Below, piece by piece: positions 22,641 to 36,702 of a stretch of DNA of 64,000 bases (position 1 is its first letter; each line of letters opens with the position of its first letter). The notes under the pieces were generated by a model that saw only the letters and a program-made list of their open reading frames with translations, ran no database searches and had not been told where the DNA came from. The translations under genes and the position numbers were made by a program. The stretch covers positions 169,522,807 through 169,586,806 of the forward strand of contig CM061141.1 of assembly GCA_030789695.1 (NCBI GenBank), read 5' to 3'. Source of the stretch: Scilla litardierei (Eukaryota; Streptophyta; Magnoliopsida; Asparagales; Asparagaceae).

Positions 22641-25600
22641 ACAGATAAGATTTCTATATATCATTTTCTGAGCTTGGTGCTATTTTCTATATTTTATGAA
22701 GAAATTTATCTTTTTATTAATTGATAAAATTTTTATAGCCTTAGTTTGTCTTCTCTAATTTTCCAATTAAAGATGGAATCTTTTATTAAATGATATAATT
22801 TTTAGCCTAATTTTTTATTCTCTAATATTCCAGATGAAGATGCTGATCACCCGGTTCCAACAAATTTTTTGAGCTCCGGGCTATTTTCCACATTTTTGGA
22901 AGATATGTATCATTTTATTAAATGATATGCTATTTTGGCCTAAATTTATCTTCTTTTATTTTTTATTTGAAGATGGCGATCTCCCGGTTCCAACGGACAT
23001 TTTTGCAGAATTTTCTGAGCTCGGGGTTATTTTGTACACTTTCTGGAAGATAAGAATATTTATATTAATGATATGAATTTTATATCCTATTTTTCTTCTT
23101 ATTTTCAGTTAAAGATGGTGATCTTCCTGTTCGAACGGACATTTTGCGGATTTTTCTGATCTCCTTGCTATTTTCTACATTTTATTAAAGATATGGATCT
23201 CTTTATTAAATGACAGATTTTTATAGCCTAATTTTTGTCTTCTCATATTTGTCAGTTGAAGATGGCGATCTCCAGGTTTCCAACAGACATTTTTACGGAT
23301 TTTTCTTAGCTTTCGGCTTTTTTCTACATTTTCTGGAAGATACGAATCTTTTTATGAAATGATATGAATTTTTGGCCTAATTTTGTCTTCTCTTTTTTCA
23401 GTTGAATATTGCGAACTCCCAGTTCCAACGTACATTTATGCAGATTTTTCTGAGCTCGGTGCTATTTTCTACATTTATGGTCGATATGTATCTTTTCATT
23501 AATGATATGGTTTTGTCCTAATTTTGTCTTCTTTTATTTTTCAGTTGTAGATGGCAATCTCTCGGTTCTAATGGACATTTTTTCGGATTTTTCTAAGCTC
23601 CGAGCTATTTTCTACATTTTCTGTATGATACGAATCCTTATATTAAAAGATATGATTTTTATAACCTAATTTTGTCTTCTCTTATTATTCAGTTGAAGAT
23701 GGTGATCCCCTGGTTCCAACAAACATTTTGCGGATTTTTCTGAGCTCAGGGCTATTTTCTAAATTTTGGAAAGTTTTGTATCTTAATATTAAATGATATG
23801 ATTTTATAGCATAAGTTTGTATTCTCTTATTATTTTTAATTGAAGATGAAATCTCCAGGTTCCAGAAAGGACATTTTTGCGTATTTTTTGAGCTCGGTGC
23901 TATTTTCTACATTTGTCTTCTCTTATTTTTGAAGATGGAATAATATGATTTATGTAGCTTACGTTTGTCTTCTCTTATTTTTTCAGTTAAAGATGGCGAT
24001 CTCCCAGTTCCAACAGACATTTTTGCAGATTTTTTTAGCTTGAGACTAATTTTCTATATTTTCTGGAAGATATGTATCTTTTAAGCAATGATATGATTTT
24101 TGGCCTAATTTTGTCTTCTTTTTTCCTTGGAAGATGGCGATCTCCCGGATCCAATGGACATTTGTGCGGATTTATTTTCAACTAGGGATATTTTCTATAT
24201 TTTTTGTATAATATGAATCTTTTTATTAAATGATATGATTTTTATAACCTAATTTTGTCCTATCTTATTTTTCAGTTGAAGATGTCGATCTCCATGATCC
24301 AAGGGACATTTTTGCAGGTTTTTCTGAGCTCGGTGCTATTTTCAACATTTTAGAGAAGTTATGGATGTTTTTATTAAATGATATGACTTTTGGCCTCATT
24401 GTCTTTTCTTTTATTTTTATTGAAGGTAGTGATCTCCCATTTCTACTGGACATTTTGCCTATTATTCTGACATCGGGATTATTTCTAAATTTTCTGGAAG
24501 ATATGGATCTTTTTATTAAATGATAGATTTTTTGCCCAATTTCGTCTTCTCTTATTTTTCAGTTGAAGATGGTGATCTTCCTGTTCCAACAGACATTTTT
24601 GCAGATTTTTTAAGCTCGGTGCTGTTTATTATATTTTTATAAATGATATGATTTTTATAGAATACGTTTGTCTTCTCTTATTTTCTTCAGTTGAAGATGG
24701 CGATCTCCCGGTTCCAATGGATATTTTTAACTTGAGGCTATTTTTCTACATTTTCTTGATGATATGGATCTTTTTATGAAATGATGTGATTTTTTGGCCT
24801 AATTTTTGTCTTCTCTGTTTTTTAGACGAAGATGATGATCTCCAGGTTCCAACGAACATTTTTAACGGATTTTTTGAGCTCCAGGATATTTTCTTACATT
24901 TCTATAAGGTACGAATCTTTAAATTAAATGATACGATTTTTATTGCCTGATTTTGTCTTCTCTTATTTTTTTCAGTTGAAGGTGGCGACCATGGTTCTGA
25001 TGAACATTTTTGCGATTTTTTTGAGCTCGGTGCTTTTTTCTAAAATTTATGAAAGATAAAGAACTTTTTATTAAATGGTATTATTTTATATCCTATATTT
25101 GTCTTCTCTTATTTTTTTAGTTGAAGATGGAGATCTCTCGGTTCCAATGAAAATTTGGATTTTTCTGAACACTAGCCTATTTTCTACATATGTTGGAAGA
25201 TATTAAATGATATGATTTTAATGGTCTAATTTTTTATTCTCTTATTTTTCAGTTGAATATGGCGTTCTTTCGGTTCCAACATACATTTTTTCGTATTATT
25301 CTGACCTCGGGGCTATTTTCTAAATTTTCTGGAATATAAGTACCATTTTATTAAATGATATAATTTTTGGCCTAATTTTATCTTTTCTTATTTTTCAGTT
25401 GAAAATGACGATATCCATGTTCCAACAGACTTTCTTGTGGATTTTTATGAGCTCGGTGTTATTGTCTATATTTTATGAAACTTAAGGACCTTTTTAGTAA
25501 ATGATTGATTTTCTATTTTCTATATTTTCAAAATTTTCAAAATTTTTACGATCTCCCCTGTTCCAACAGACTTTTTTGTGGATTGCTATATTCTAATTTT

Positions 25601-26644
25601 TTCAGTTGAAATGGTGATCTACCCGTTTCCACAGAAATTTTTACGGATTTTTCTTTGTTTGGCATTATTTTTTCTTCCTCTCCTGGAAGATATGGATATT
25701 TTTATTAAATAATATGATTTTTTGGCCCAATTTTGTCTTCTCTTTTTTCAGTTGAAGATGACGATCTCCCGGTTGCAATTTACATTTGTGCGGATTTTTT
25801 GAGCTCCGGCCTATTTTCTACATTTTCTATAAGATATGGATCTTTATATTAAAAGAAATGATTATTTATAGACTAATTTTGTCTTCTCTTATTTTTTTTC
25901 AGTAGAAGATGACGTTCTCCCGGTTTCAATGGTCATTTTGGCGGATTTTTCTGAGCTCGTGTCTATTTTTCTACATTTTTGGGAAGTGTATGGATCTTTT
26001 TATTAAATGAGATGATTTTTTTGCCAAAGTTTGTCTTCTCTTATTTTTAAGTTGACGATGGCAATCTCCCAATTCCATTAGATATTTTTTGCAGATTATT
26101 CTTACCTCGGGGCTATTTTCTAAATTTTTTGGAAGATATGGATCTTTTATTAAATGATTTAATTTTTGGCCTAAGTTTGCATTCTCTTATTTTTCAGTTG
26201 AATTGGCGATCTCCCAGTTCCAATTAATATTTTTGCGGATTTTTCTGAGCTCGGTGCTATTTTTTACATTTTATGGAAGATTTTTATAGCCAACATTTTT
26301 CTTCTCTTATTTTTTAAGGCGAAGGAGGCAATCTACCGGTTTCAACGGACATTTTTGCAGACTTTTCATAGTTTGGGGCTACTTTTTATATTTTCTATAA
26401 GATATGTATTTTATGAAATATGATTTTTGACCTAATTTTGTCTTTTTTGCTGTTAAAGATGGCGATCTGCCAGTTCCAACGGCATTTTTGTAGATTATTC
26501 TGACCTCCGGGGCTATTTTCCTAATTTTATGGAAGTATGCATCTTTTTATTAAATGATAGGATTTTGGCCTAAATTTGTCTTCTCTTATTTTTAAAGTTG
26601 AAAATGACGATATGCCGGTTCCAACGGACATTTTTGCCGATTTT

Positions 26645-26722
26645 TTGCAGCTTGGAACTGGGAAAGCGCCATCTTCATCTATAAAAATGTTTGTAAATCA
26701 CCGTCTTCAACTGATAAGATTT
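26645..26722 (-). repeat. Short flipped satellite block in array 2
   Basis: Starts around CAGCTTGGAACTGGG and ends at CTGATAAGATTTTTATATATC. It is a shortened version of the longer flipped blocks. Mirror of 30,285-30,362. Confidence 0.78.
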
Positions 26723-28130
26723 TTATATATCGTTTTCTGAGCTTGGTGCTATTTTCTATATTTTATGAAAGATATGGATCTTTTATTTATTGATATGATT
26801 TTTATAGCCTAAATTTGACTTCTCTTATTTTCCAGTTGAAGATACCGATCTTTTTATTAAATGAAATGATATTTTGGCCTAATTTTGTCTTCTCATACAT
26901 TTCGGTTGAAGATGGCGATCTCCCGGTTCCAACGGACATTTTTTGCGGATTTTTCTGAGCTCCGTGTTATTTTCCACTTTTTGGAAGATATGTAACATTT
27001 TATTAAATGATATGATATTTTGGCCTAATTTTGTCTTCTCTTAAATTTCGGTTGAAGATGACGATCTCTCGATTCCAAGGGACATTTTTGCAGATTTTTC
27101 TGAGCTCGAGGCTATTTGTACACTTTTTGAAAGATAAGAATCTTTATATTAATTGATATGATCTTTATATCCAAATTTATTCTTCTGTTATTTTTGAATT
27201 GAAGATGTCGATCTCCCAGTTCCAACGGATATTTTTTGCGGATTTTTCTGAGCTCAGGCTAATTTCTATATTTTATTAAATATATGGATCTCTTTATTAA
27301 ATGACAAGATTTTTGTAGCCTGATTTGTCTTCTCCTATTTTTTAGTTGAAGATAGCGATTTCCCAGTTCCAAGAGACATTTTTGCAGATTTTTTCTTAGT
27401 TTTGGGCTTTTTTCTACGTTTTCTTGAAGATACGAATGTTTTATTAAATGGTATGAATTTTTGACTAAATTTTGTTTTCAATTTTTCCAGTTTAATATTG
27501 CAATCTCCTGGTTCCAACGGTCATTTGTGCGGATTTTTCTTAGCTCGGTGCTATTTACTACATATTATGGCATTTATGTATTTTTATCAAATGATACGAT
27601 TTTTGGCTTAAGTTTTGTCTTCTTTTATTTTTCAATTGAAGATGGCGATCTCCCGGTTTCAATAGACATTTTTTTCGGATTTTTCTGAACTCCGAGCTAT
27701 TTTCTACATTTTCTGTATGATATGAATTTTCATATTAAATGATTTGATTTTTATAACCTAATTTTTTCATCTCTTAACATTTCGTTAAAGATGGCGATCT
27801 TCTGGTTTCAACGGATAATTTTGTCGATTTGAGTCTTTTTATTAAATGATGTGATTTTTGGCCTAGTTTTGTCTTCTCTCTTTTTAGTTGAATATTGCGA
27901 TCTCCCAGTTCCAACGACATTTGTGCGGATTTTCTAAGTTCGATGCAATTTTTTACATTTTATGGCAGATTTGTATCTTTTTATTAAATGATATGATCTT
28001 GACCTAATTTTGTCTTCTTTTATTTTTCAATTGAAGATGGTGATCTCCCGAATCCAACAGACATTTTTTCGGATTTTTCTGAGCTACGATCTATTTTCTA
28101 CATTTTCTGTATGATTTAAATCTTTATATT

Positions 28131-28265
28131 TTTTTGTTGACCTAGACTCTCGCACTGCCTTACAAGTGGAGTGGTCAGGCACCAAACCGTGGGGTATGGA
28201 AGGCTGACCCATGCCCTGCATACCGGGTTAGTTGAGACAATTAAGCGAGGTGGCCATTGGTCCTG
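28131..28265 (-). mobile_element. SINE-like insertion with 12-bp target duplication
   Basis: A 135-bp GC-rich segment foreign to the satellite, flanked by AATCTTTATATT at 28,119-28,130 and 28,266-28,277. On the minus strand it ends in an A-rich tail (AACAAAAA). It contains GGTTTGGTGCC, which resembles a tRNA-type B box, about 65-75 bp downstream of TGGCCACCTCG, a weak A-box candidate. Size, tail and target duplication fit a small tRNA-derived SINE; the family is not recognised. Its mirror position falls in the N gap. Confidence 0.7.
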
Positions 28266-28750
28266 AATCTTTATATTAAATGATATAATTTTTATAACCT
28301 AATTTTGTCTTTTCTAATTATTCAGCGGAAGATGGCGATCCCCGGTTCTAACGGACATTTTTGTCGATTTTCTGAACTCGTGGCTATTTTTCTACATTTT
28401 CAGGAAGTAATGGATATTTTATTAAAGTGATGATTTTTTGACCTAATTTTTCTTCTCATATTTTTTAGATGAAGATGGCGATCTACAGGTTTCAACGAAT
28501 ATTTTTGCGGCTTTTTTTGAGCTCCGGGCAATTTTCTACATCTTCGGAAGTTATGTATCTTTTTATTAAATGATGTGATTTTTATACCCTAATGTTGTAT
28601 TCTCTTATTTTTAGTTGAAGATGGCAATCTTCCGGTTCCAATTGACATATTTGGGTTTTTTTGACCTCGGTGTTATTTTCTACATTTTAAGGAAGATATA
28701 GAACTTTTTATTAAATAATACGATTTTTATAGCCTATTTAGTATTCTGTT

Positions 28751-29250
28751 NNNNNNNNNNNNNNNNNNNNNNNNNNNNNNNNNNNNNNNNNNNNNNNNNN
28801 NNNNNNNNNNNNNNNNNNNNNNNNNNNNNNNNNNNNNNNNNNNNNNNNNNNNNNNNNNNNNNNNNNNNNNNNNNNNNNNNNNNNNNNNNNNNNNNNNNNN
28901 NNNNNNNNNNNNNNNNNNNNNNNNNNNNNNNNNNNNNNNNNNNNNNNNNNNNNNNNNNNNNNNNNNNNNNNNNNNNNNNNNNNNNNNNNNNNNNNNNNNN
29001 NNNNNNNNNNNNNNNNNNNNNNNNNNNNNNNNNNNNNNNNNNNNNNNNNNNNNNNNNNNNNNNNNNNNNNNNNNNNNNNNNNNNNNNNNNNNNNNNNNNN
29101 NNNNNNNNNNNNNNNNNNNNNNNNNNNNNNNNNNNNNNNNNNNNNNNNNNNNNNNNNNNNNNNNNNNNNNNNNNNNNNNNNNNNNNNNNNNNNNNNNNNN
29201 NNNNNNNNNNNNNNNNNNNNNNNNNNNNNNNNNNNNNNNNNNNNNNNNNN
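28751..29250. other. Assembly gap, exactly 500 N
   Basis: No sequence. The round length suggests a placeholder. It sits at the palindrome axis. Any open frame across it is meaningless. Confidence 0.99.
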
Positions 29251-30284
29251 GGTTATAAAAATCATATCATTTAATATGAAAATTCATATCATACAAAAAA
29301 TGTAGAAAATAGCTCGGAGTTCAGAAAAATCCGAAAAAATGTCCATTGAACCCGGGAGATCACCATATTCAATTGAAAAATAAAAGAAGACAAACTTAAG
29401 CAAAAAATTGTATCATTTGATAAAAAATACATATATGCCATAATATGTAGTAAATAGCACTAAGCTAAGAAAAATCCGCACAAATGACCGTTGGAACTAG
29501 GAGATTGCAATATTAAATTGAAAAAAATTGAAAACAAAATTTGGTCAAAAATTCATATCGTTTAATAAAAAGATTCGTATCTTCAAGAATACGTAGAAAA
29601 AAGCCCAAAACTAAGAAAAAGTCCGCAAAAATGTCTGTTGGAACCGGGGAAATCGCTATCTTCAACTAAAAAAATAGGAGAAGACAAAATTAGGCTACAA
29701 AAATCTTGTCATTTAATAAAGAGATCCATATATTTAATAAAATATAGAAAATAGCCTGGAGCTCAGAAAAATCCGCAAAAAATATCCGTTGGAACTGGGA
29801 GATCGACATCTTCAATTGAAAAATAACAGAAGAATAAATTTGGATATAAAGATCATATCAATTAATATAAAGATTCGTATCTTTCAGAAAGTGTACAAAA
29901 TAGCCTCGAGCTCAAAAAAATCTGCAAAAATGTCCCTTGGAACCGTGAGATCGTCACCTTCAACCGAAATATAAGAGAAGACAAAATTAGGCCAAAATAT
30001 CATATCATTTAATAAAATGTTACATATCTTCCAAAAAGTGGAAAATAACCCGGAGCTCAAAAAATCCGAAAAAAATGTCCGTTGGAACCGGGAGATCACC
30101 ATCTTCAACCGAAATGTATGAGAAGACAAAATTAGGCCAAAATATCATTTCATTTAATAAAAAGATCGATATCTTCAACAGGAAAATAAGAGAAGTCAAA
30201 TTTAGGCTATAAAATCATATCAATTAATAAAAAGATCCATATCTTTCATAAAATGTAGAAAATAGCACCAAGCTCAGAAAACGA

Positions 30285-30362
30285 TATATAAAAATCTTAT
30301 CAGTTGAAGATGGTGATTTACAGACATTTTTATAGATGAAGATGGCGATTTCCCAGTTCCAA
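30285..30362 (+). repeat. Short flipped satellite block in array 3
   Basis: Follows CGATATATAAAAATCTTATC and runs into CCAGTTCCAAGCTG. Mirror of 26,645-26,722. Confidence 0.78.
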
Positions 30363-33300
30363 GCTGTAAAAAATCCGCAAAAAATGTCTGTTGGAACCGG
30401 CATATCGTCATTTTCAACTTTAAAAAAATAAGGTAAGACAAATTTAGGCCAAAATCCTATTATTTAATAAAAAGATGCATATCTTCCAAAAAATTAGGAA
30501 AATAGCCCCGAGGTCAGAATAATCTACAAAAATGCCCGTTGGAACTGGGAGATCGCCAAAAATCATATTATTTCATAAAAAAATACATATCTTATAGAAA
30601 TATAAAAAGTAGTCCCAAGCTATGAAAAGTCTGCAAAATGTCCGTTGAAACCGGTAGATCGCCTCCTTCACCTTAAAAATAAGAGAAGAAAAATGTTGGC
30701 TATAAAAATCTTCCATAAAATGTATAAAATAACACCGAGCTCAGAAAAATCCGCAAAAATATTAATTGGAACCGGGAGATCGCCAATTCAACTGAAAAAT
30801 AAGAGAATGCAAACTTAGGCCAAAAATTAAATCATTTAATAAAAGATCCAGATCTTCCAGAAAATTTAGAAAATAGCCCTGAGGTAAGAAAAATCCGCAA
30901 AAAATGTCTACTGGAATTGGGGAGATTGCCATCTTCAACTTAAAAATAAGAGAAGACAAACTTTGGCAAAAAAAATCATCTCATTTAATAAAAAGATTAA
31001 TAAACTTCCCAAAAATGTAGAAAAATAGACCTGAGTTCAGAAAAATCCACCAAAATGTCCATTGAAACCGGGAGAACGCAATCTTCTACTGAAAAAAATA
31101 AGTGAAGACAAAATTATTCTACAAAAATCATTTCTTTTAATATAAAGATCCATATCTTATAGAAAATGTAGAAAATAGGCCGGAGCTCAAAAAAATCCGC
31201 ACAATTGTAAATTGGAACTGGGAGATCGCCATCTTCAACTGAAAAAAGAGAAGACAAAATTGGGCCAAAAAATCATATCATTTAATAAAAATATCCATAT
31301 CTTCCCGGAGAGGAAGAAAAATAATGCCAAACAAAGAAAAATCTGTAAAAATTTCTGTGGAAACGGTAGATCACCATTTCAACTGAAAAAAATTAGAATA
31401 TAGCAATCCAAAAAAAGTCTGTTGGAACAGGGAGATCGTAAAAATATACAAAATATAGAAAATATAGAAAATAGAAAATCAACCATTTACTAAAAAGATC
31501 CTTAAATTTCATAAAATATAGACAATAACACCGAGCTCATAAAAATCCACAAAAAAGTCTGTTGGAACAGGGATATCATCATTTTCAATTGAAAAATAAG
31601 AAAAGATAAAATTAGGCCAAAAATTATATCATTTAATAAAATGATACTTATATTCCAGAAAATTTAGAAAATAGTCCTGAGGTCAGAATAATACACAAAA
31701 AATGTATGTTGGAACTGAAAGAATGCCATATTCAACTGAAAAATAAGAGAATAAAAAATTAAACCATTAAAATCATATCATTTAATATCTTCCAACATAC
31801 GTAGAAAATAGTCTAGAGTTCAGAAAAATCCAAATTTTCGTTGGAACCGAGAGATCTCCACCTTCAACTAAAAAAATAAGAGAAGACAAATATAGGCTAT
31901 AAAAATAATAAAAAGTTCTTTATCTTCCATAAATTTTAGAAAAAAGCACCGAGCTCAAAAAAATCCGCAAAATGTTCATTGGAACCATGGTCGCCACCTT
32001 CAACTGAAAAAATAAGAGAAGACAAAATCAGGCAATAAAAATCGTATCATTTAATATACAGATTCATATCTTATAGAAAATGTAGAAAATATCCTGGAGC
32101 TCAAAAACTCCGTAAAAAATGTTCGTTAAAACCGGGGAGATCATCATCTTCGTCTAAAAAACAGAGAAGACAAAAATTAGGCCAAAAATCACATCATTTC
32201 ATAAAAAGATCCATATCTTCAAGAAAATGTAGAAAAATAGCCTCAAGTTAAAAAAATCTGGAAAAATATCCATTGGAACCGGGGAGATCGCCATCTTCAA
32301 CTGAAGAAAATAAGAGAAGACAAACGTAGTCTATAAAAATCAAATCATTATAAAAATGTAATAAATAGCACCGAGCTTGTAAAAATCTACAAAAATGTCT
32401 GTTGGAACCGGAAGATCACCATCTTCAACTGAAAAATAAGAGAAGACGAAATTAGGCAAAAAATCTTATCATTTAATAAAAAGATCCACATCTGCCAGAA
32501 AATTTAGAAAATAATCCCGATGTCAGAATAATAGGCAAAATGTCCAGTAGAAATGGGAGATCGCTACCCTTCAACTAAAAAAATAAAAGAAAAGACAATG
32601 AGGCCAAAAGTCATATCATTTAATAAAAACATCCATAACTTCTCGAAAATGTTGAAAAATAGCCCCGAGCTCAGAAAAACCTGCAAAAATGTCCCTTGGA
32701 TCATGGAGATCGACATCTTCAACTGAAAAATAAGATAGGACAAAATTAGGTTATAAAAATCATATCATTTAATGAAAAGATTCATATTATACAAATAATA
32801 TAGAAAATATCCCTAGTTCAAAATAAATTCGTACAAATGTCCATTGGATCTGGGAGATCGCCATCTTCAAAGGAAAAAAAGAAGACAAAATTAAGCCAAA
32901 AATCATATCATTGCTTAAAAGATACATATCTTCCAGAAAATATAGAAAATTATTCTCAAGCTAAAAAAATCTGCAAAAATGTCTGTTGGAACTGGGAGAT
33001 CGCCATCTTTAACTGAAAAAAATAAGAGAAGACAAACGTAAGCTACATAAATCATATTATTTAATAAAAAGTTCTATATCTTTCATAAAATGTAGAAAAT
33101 AGCACCGAGCTCAAAAAATACGCAAAAATGTCCTTTCTGGAACCGGGAGATTGCCATCTTGAATTAAAAAAATAAGAGAATACAAACGTATGCTATAAAA
33201 TCATATCATTTAATATTAAGATAAAAAACTTTCCAAAAATTTAGAAAATAGCACTGAGCTCAGAAAAATCCGCAAAAATGTTTGTTGGAACTAGGGGATC

Positions 33301-34369
33301 ACCATCTTCAATTGAATAATAAGAGAAGACAAATTAGGTTATAAAAATCACATCTTTTAATATAAGGATTCGTATCATACAGAAAATGTAGAAAATAGCT
33401 CGGAGCTCAGAAAAATCCGAAAAAATGTCCGTTTGAACCGAGAGATCGCCTTCTGCAACTGAAAAATATAAGAAGACAAAATTAGGACCAAAAACATACA
33501 TTTAATGAAAAGATACATATCGACCATAAATGTAGAAAATAGCACTGAGCTCAGAAAAATCTGCATAAATGTCCGTTGGAACTGGGAGATCGCAATATTC
33601 AAATGAAAAAAGAGAAGACAAAATTAGGCCAAAAAATCATATCATTTCATAAAAAGATTCATATCTTCCAGAAAATGTAGAAAAAAGCCCAAAAAGCTAA
33701 GAAAAATCCGTAAAAATGTCTGTTGGAACCTGGAGATCGTCATCTTCAACTGAAAAATATGAGAAGCCAAAAATTAGGCTATAAAAATCTTGTCATTTAA
33801 TAAAGATATCCATATCTTTAATAAAATGTAGAAAATAGCAAGGAGATCAGAAAAATCCGCAAAAATGTCCGTTCGAACAAGAAGATCACCATCTTTAACT
33901 GAAAAATAAGAAGAAAAAATAGGATATAAAATTCATATCATTTAATATAAAGATTCTTATCTTCCAGAAAGTGTACAAAATAATCCCGAGCTCAGAAAAT
34001 TCTGCAAAAATGTCCGTTGGAACCGGGAGATCGCCATCTTCAAATAAAAAATAAAAGAAGATAAATTTAGGCCAAAATAGCATATCATTTAATAAAATGA
34101 TACATATCTTCCAAAATGTGGACAATAGCCCGGAGCTCAAAAATTCGCAAAAATGTCTGTTGGAACCGGGTGATCAGCATCTTCAACTGGAATATTAGAG
34201 AAGAAAAAATTAGGCTAAAAATTATATCATTTAATAAAAAGATTCCATCTTTAACTGGAAAGTTAGAGAAGACAAACTAAGGCTATAGAATTCTTATCAA
34301 GTAATAAAAAGATAATTTTCTTTCATAAAATATTGAAAATAGCACCAAGCTCAGAAAATGATATATAGA

Positions 34370-34517
34370 AATCTTATCTGTTGAAGATGGCGATTTTTCG
34401 GTTACAACAGACATTTTTATAGATGAAGATGGCGGTTTCTCAGTTCCAAATTTTGTCTTCTCTTATATTTCAATTGAAGATGTCGTTTTCCCTATTTCAA
34501 CAGACATTTTGGCCAAA
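34370..34517 (+). repeat. Flipped satellite block in array 3
   Basis: Follows GATATATAGAAATCTTATCTG and ends near TTTTCTTCTCTGATGTCATT. Mirror of 22,490-22,640. Confidence 0.82.
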
Positions 34518-36702
34518 TTTTCTTCTCTGATGTCATTTAATAAAATGTTCCATATCTTCCAGAATATGTGAAAAATGGTCTGAAGTTTAGAAAGATCCGC
34601 AAAATGTCCGTTAGAACCAGAAGATCGCTATCTTCAACCGAATATATCAGAAGACAAAATTAGGCCAAAAATGATATCGTTTAATAAAAAGATCGCCATC
34701 ATCAACTGAAAAAGATGAGAAGACAAAAGTAGGCAACAAAAATCGTATCAATTAATATAAAGATCCATATCTTTCAGAAAATATATATAATAGCACCGAG
34801 CTCAGAAAAATAAGCGAAAAATTTCGATGAAACCAAGAGATCGCCATCTTCAACTGAAAAAATAAGAGAAGACAAAAAATATACTATAAAAATCATATCA
34901 TTTAATTTAAAGATATAAATCTTTCAGAAAATGTAGAAAATTGCCCGGACTTAGAAAAATCTGCAAAAAGTCCGTTAGAACAAGGAGATCACCATCTTTA
35001 ACGAAAAAAATAAGAGAATACAAAATTAGTCCAAAAATCATATCATTTAATAAATAGATACATATCTTCCAGAAAATGTAGAAAAATAGTTGCGAACTCA
35101 GAAAAATCCGCAAAAATGTCTGGAGCAAGGAGATCGCCAACTTTAACTGAAAAATAAGAGAAGACAAACTTATGCAGTAAAAATCATATCATTTAATAAA
35201 AGATACATATCTTCCATAATATTTAGAAAATAGCCCCGATATCAGAAAAATTCACAAAAATTCCATTGGAAACGGGATATCACCATCTTCGACTGAAAAA
35301 TATGAGAAGACAAACTTAGTCAATAAAAATCATATCATTTAATAAAATGAACCACATCTTCAATATACTATAGAAAATATTCCCAAGCTCAGAAAATCGA
35401 CAAAAATGTTTATTGGAAACAGGAATTTGCCATCTTCAAATAAAAAATAAGAGAGGACAAAATTAGGGCAAAAATTCATATCATTTAATAAAAAGTTCCA
35501 TAACTTCCCAAAATATAGAAAAATAGTTCAGAAAAATTCGCAAAAATGTTTGTTAGAACCTGGGGATCACCATCTTCAACTGAATAATAAGGGGAAGACA
35601 AAATAAGTTATAAAAATCATATCATTTAATATAAGGATTCGTATCATACAGAAAATGTAGAAAATAGCACGGAGCTCAGAAAAATCCGAAAAAATGTCCG
35701 TTTGAACCGAGAGATCGACTTCTGCAACTGAAAAATATAAGAAAACAAAATTAGGACAAAAACATACATTTAATGAAAAGATACATATCGACCATAAATG
35801 TAGAAAATATCACTGAGCTCAGAAAAATCTGCATAAATGTCCGTTGGAATTGGGAGATCGCAATATTCAACTGAAAAAAGAGAAGACAAAATTAGGCCAA
35901 AAAATCATATCATTTCATAAAAAGATTCATATCTTCCAGAAAATGTAGAAAAAAGCCCAAAGCTAAGAAAAATCCGTAAAAATGTCTGTTGGAACCTGGA
36001 GATCGCCATCTTCAACTGAAAAATATGAGAAGCCAAAAATTAGGCTATAAAAATCTTGTCATTTAATAAAGAGATCCATATCTTTAATAAAATGTAGAAA
36101 ATAGCAAGGAGATCAGAAAAATCTGCAAAAATGTCCGTTCGAACAAGAAGATCACCATCTTTAACTGAAAAATAAGAACAAAAAATAGGATATAAAAATC
36201 ATATCATTTAATATAAATATTCTTATCTTCCAGAAAGTGTACAAAATAATCCCGAGCTCAGAAAATTCTGCAAAAATTTCTGTTGGAACCGGGAGATCGC
36301 CATCTTCAAATAAAAAATAAAAGAAGATAAAATTAAGCCAAAATAGCATATTAATTAATAAAATGATACATATCTTCCAAAAATGTGAAAAATAGTCTGG
36401 AGCTCAAAAAATTCGCAAAAATGTCTGTTGGAACCGGGTGATCACCATCTTCAACTGGAATGTTACAGAAGAAAAAATTAGGCTAAAAATTATATCATTT
36501 AATAAAAAGACTCCACCTTTAACTGGAAAATTAGAGGAGACAAACTAAGGCTATAAAAATCTTATCAATTAATAAAAAGATAAATTTCTTTCATAAAATA
36601 TAGAAAATAGCACCAAGCTCATAAATGATATATAGAAATCTTATCTGTTTATTTTGTTTTCTCTGATTCTTAAGTTGAAAATTTCGATCTCCCAGTTCCA
36701 AC

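Larger units (their letters stand above)
20316..28750 (+). repeat. Satellite array block 2
   Basis: Plus-strand monomers, except for the first about 50 bp (20,316-20,365), which are still minus-strand; the switch is at CAGATAAGATTTCTAT. A multi-monomer block repeats here with a period of about 2.26-2.28 kb (20,369-21,480 against 22,646-23,740). Pairs with 29,251-36,702; the last about 1 kb (27,755-28,750) has no visible partner because of the gap. Confidence 0.92.
29251..36702 (-). repeat. Satellite array block 3
   Basis: Minus-strand monomers, mirror of block 2. Position 29,251 matches 27,755. Repeated multi-monomer blocks correspond to those of block 2 (33,370-34,370 against 35,640-36,640, offset about 2.27 kb). 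The last about 55 bp before the LTR-like element (36,648-36,702) are plus-strand, as at the matching left site. Confidence 0.92.

Noticed and set aside
8477..28750. CRISPR-like regular repeats
   Set aside because: Repeats are contiguous 148-bp tandem units without unique spacers, in a plant context.
28738..29265. 175-codon open frame on the minus strand
   Set aside because: It is the run of N; no sequence information.
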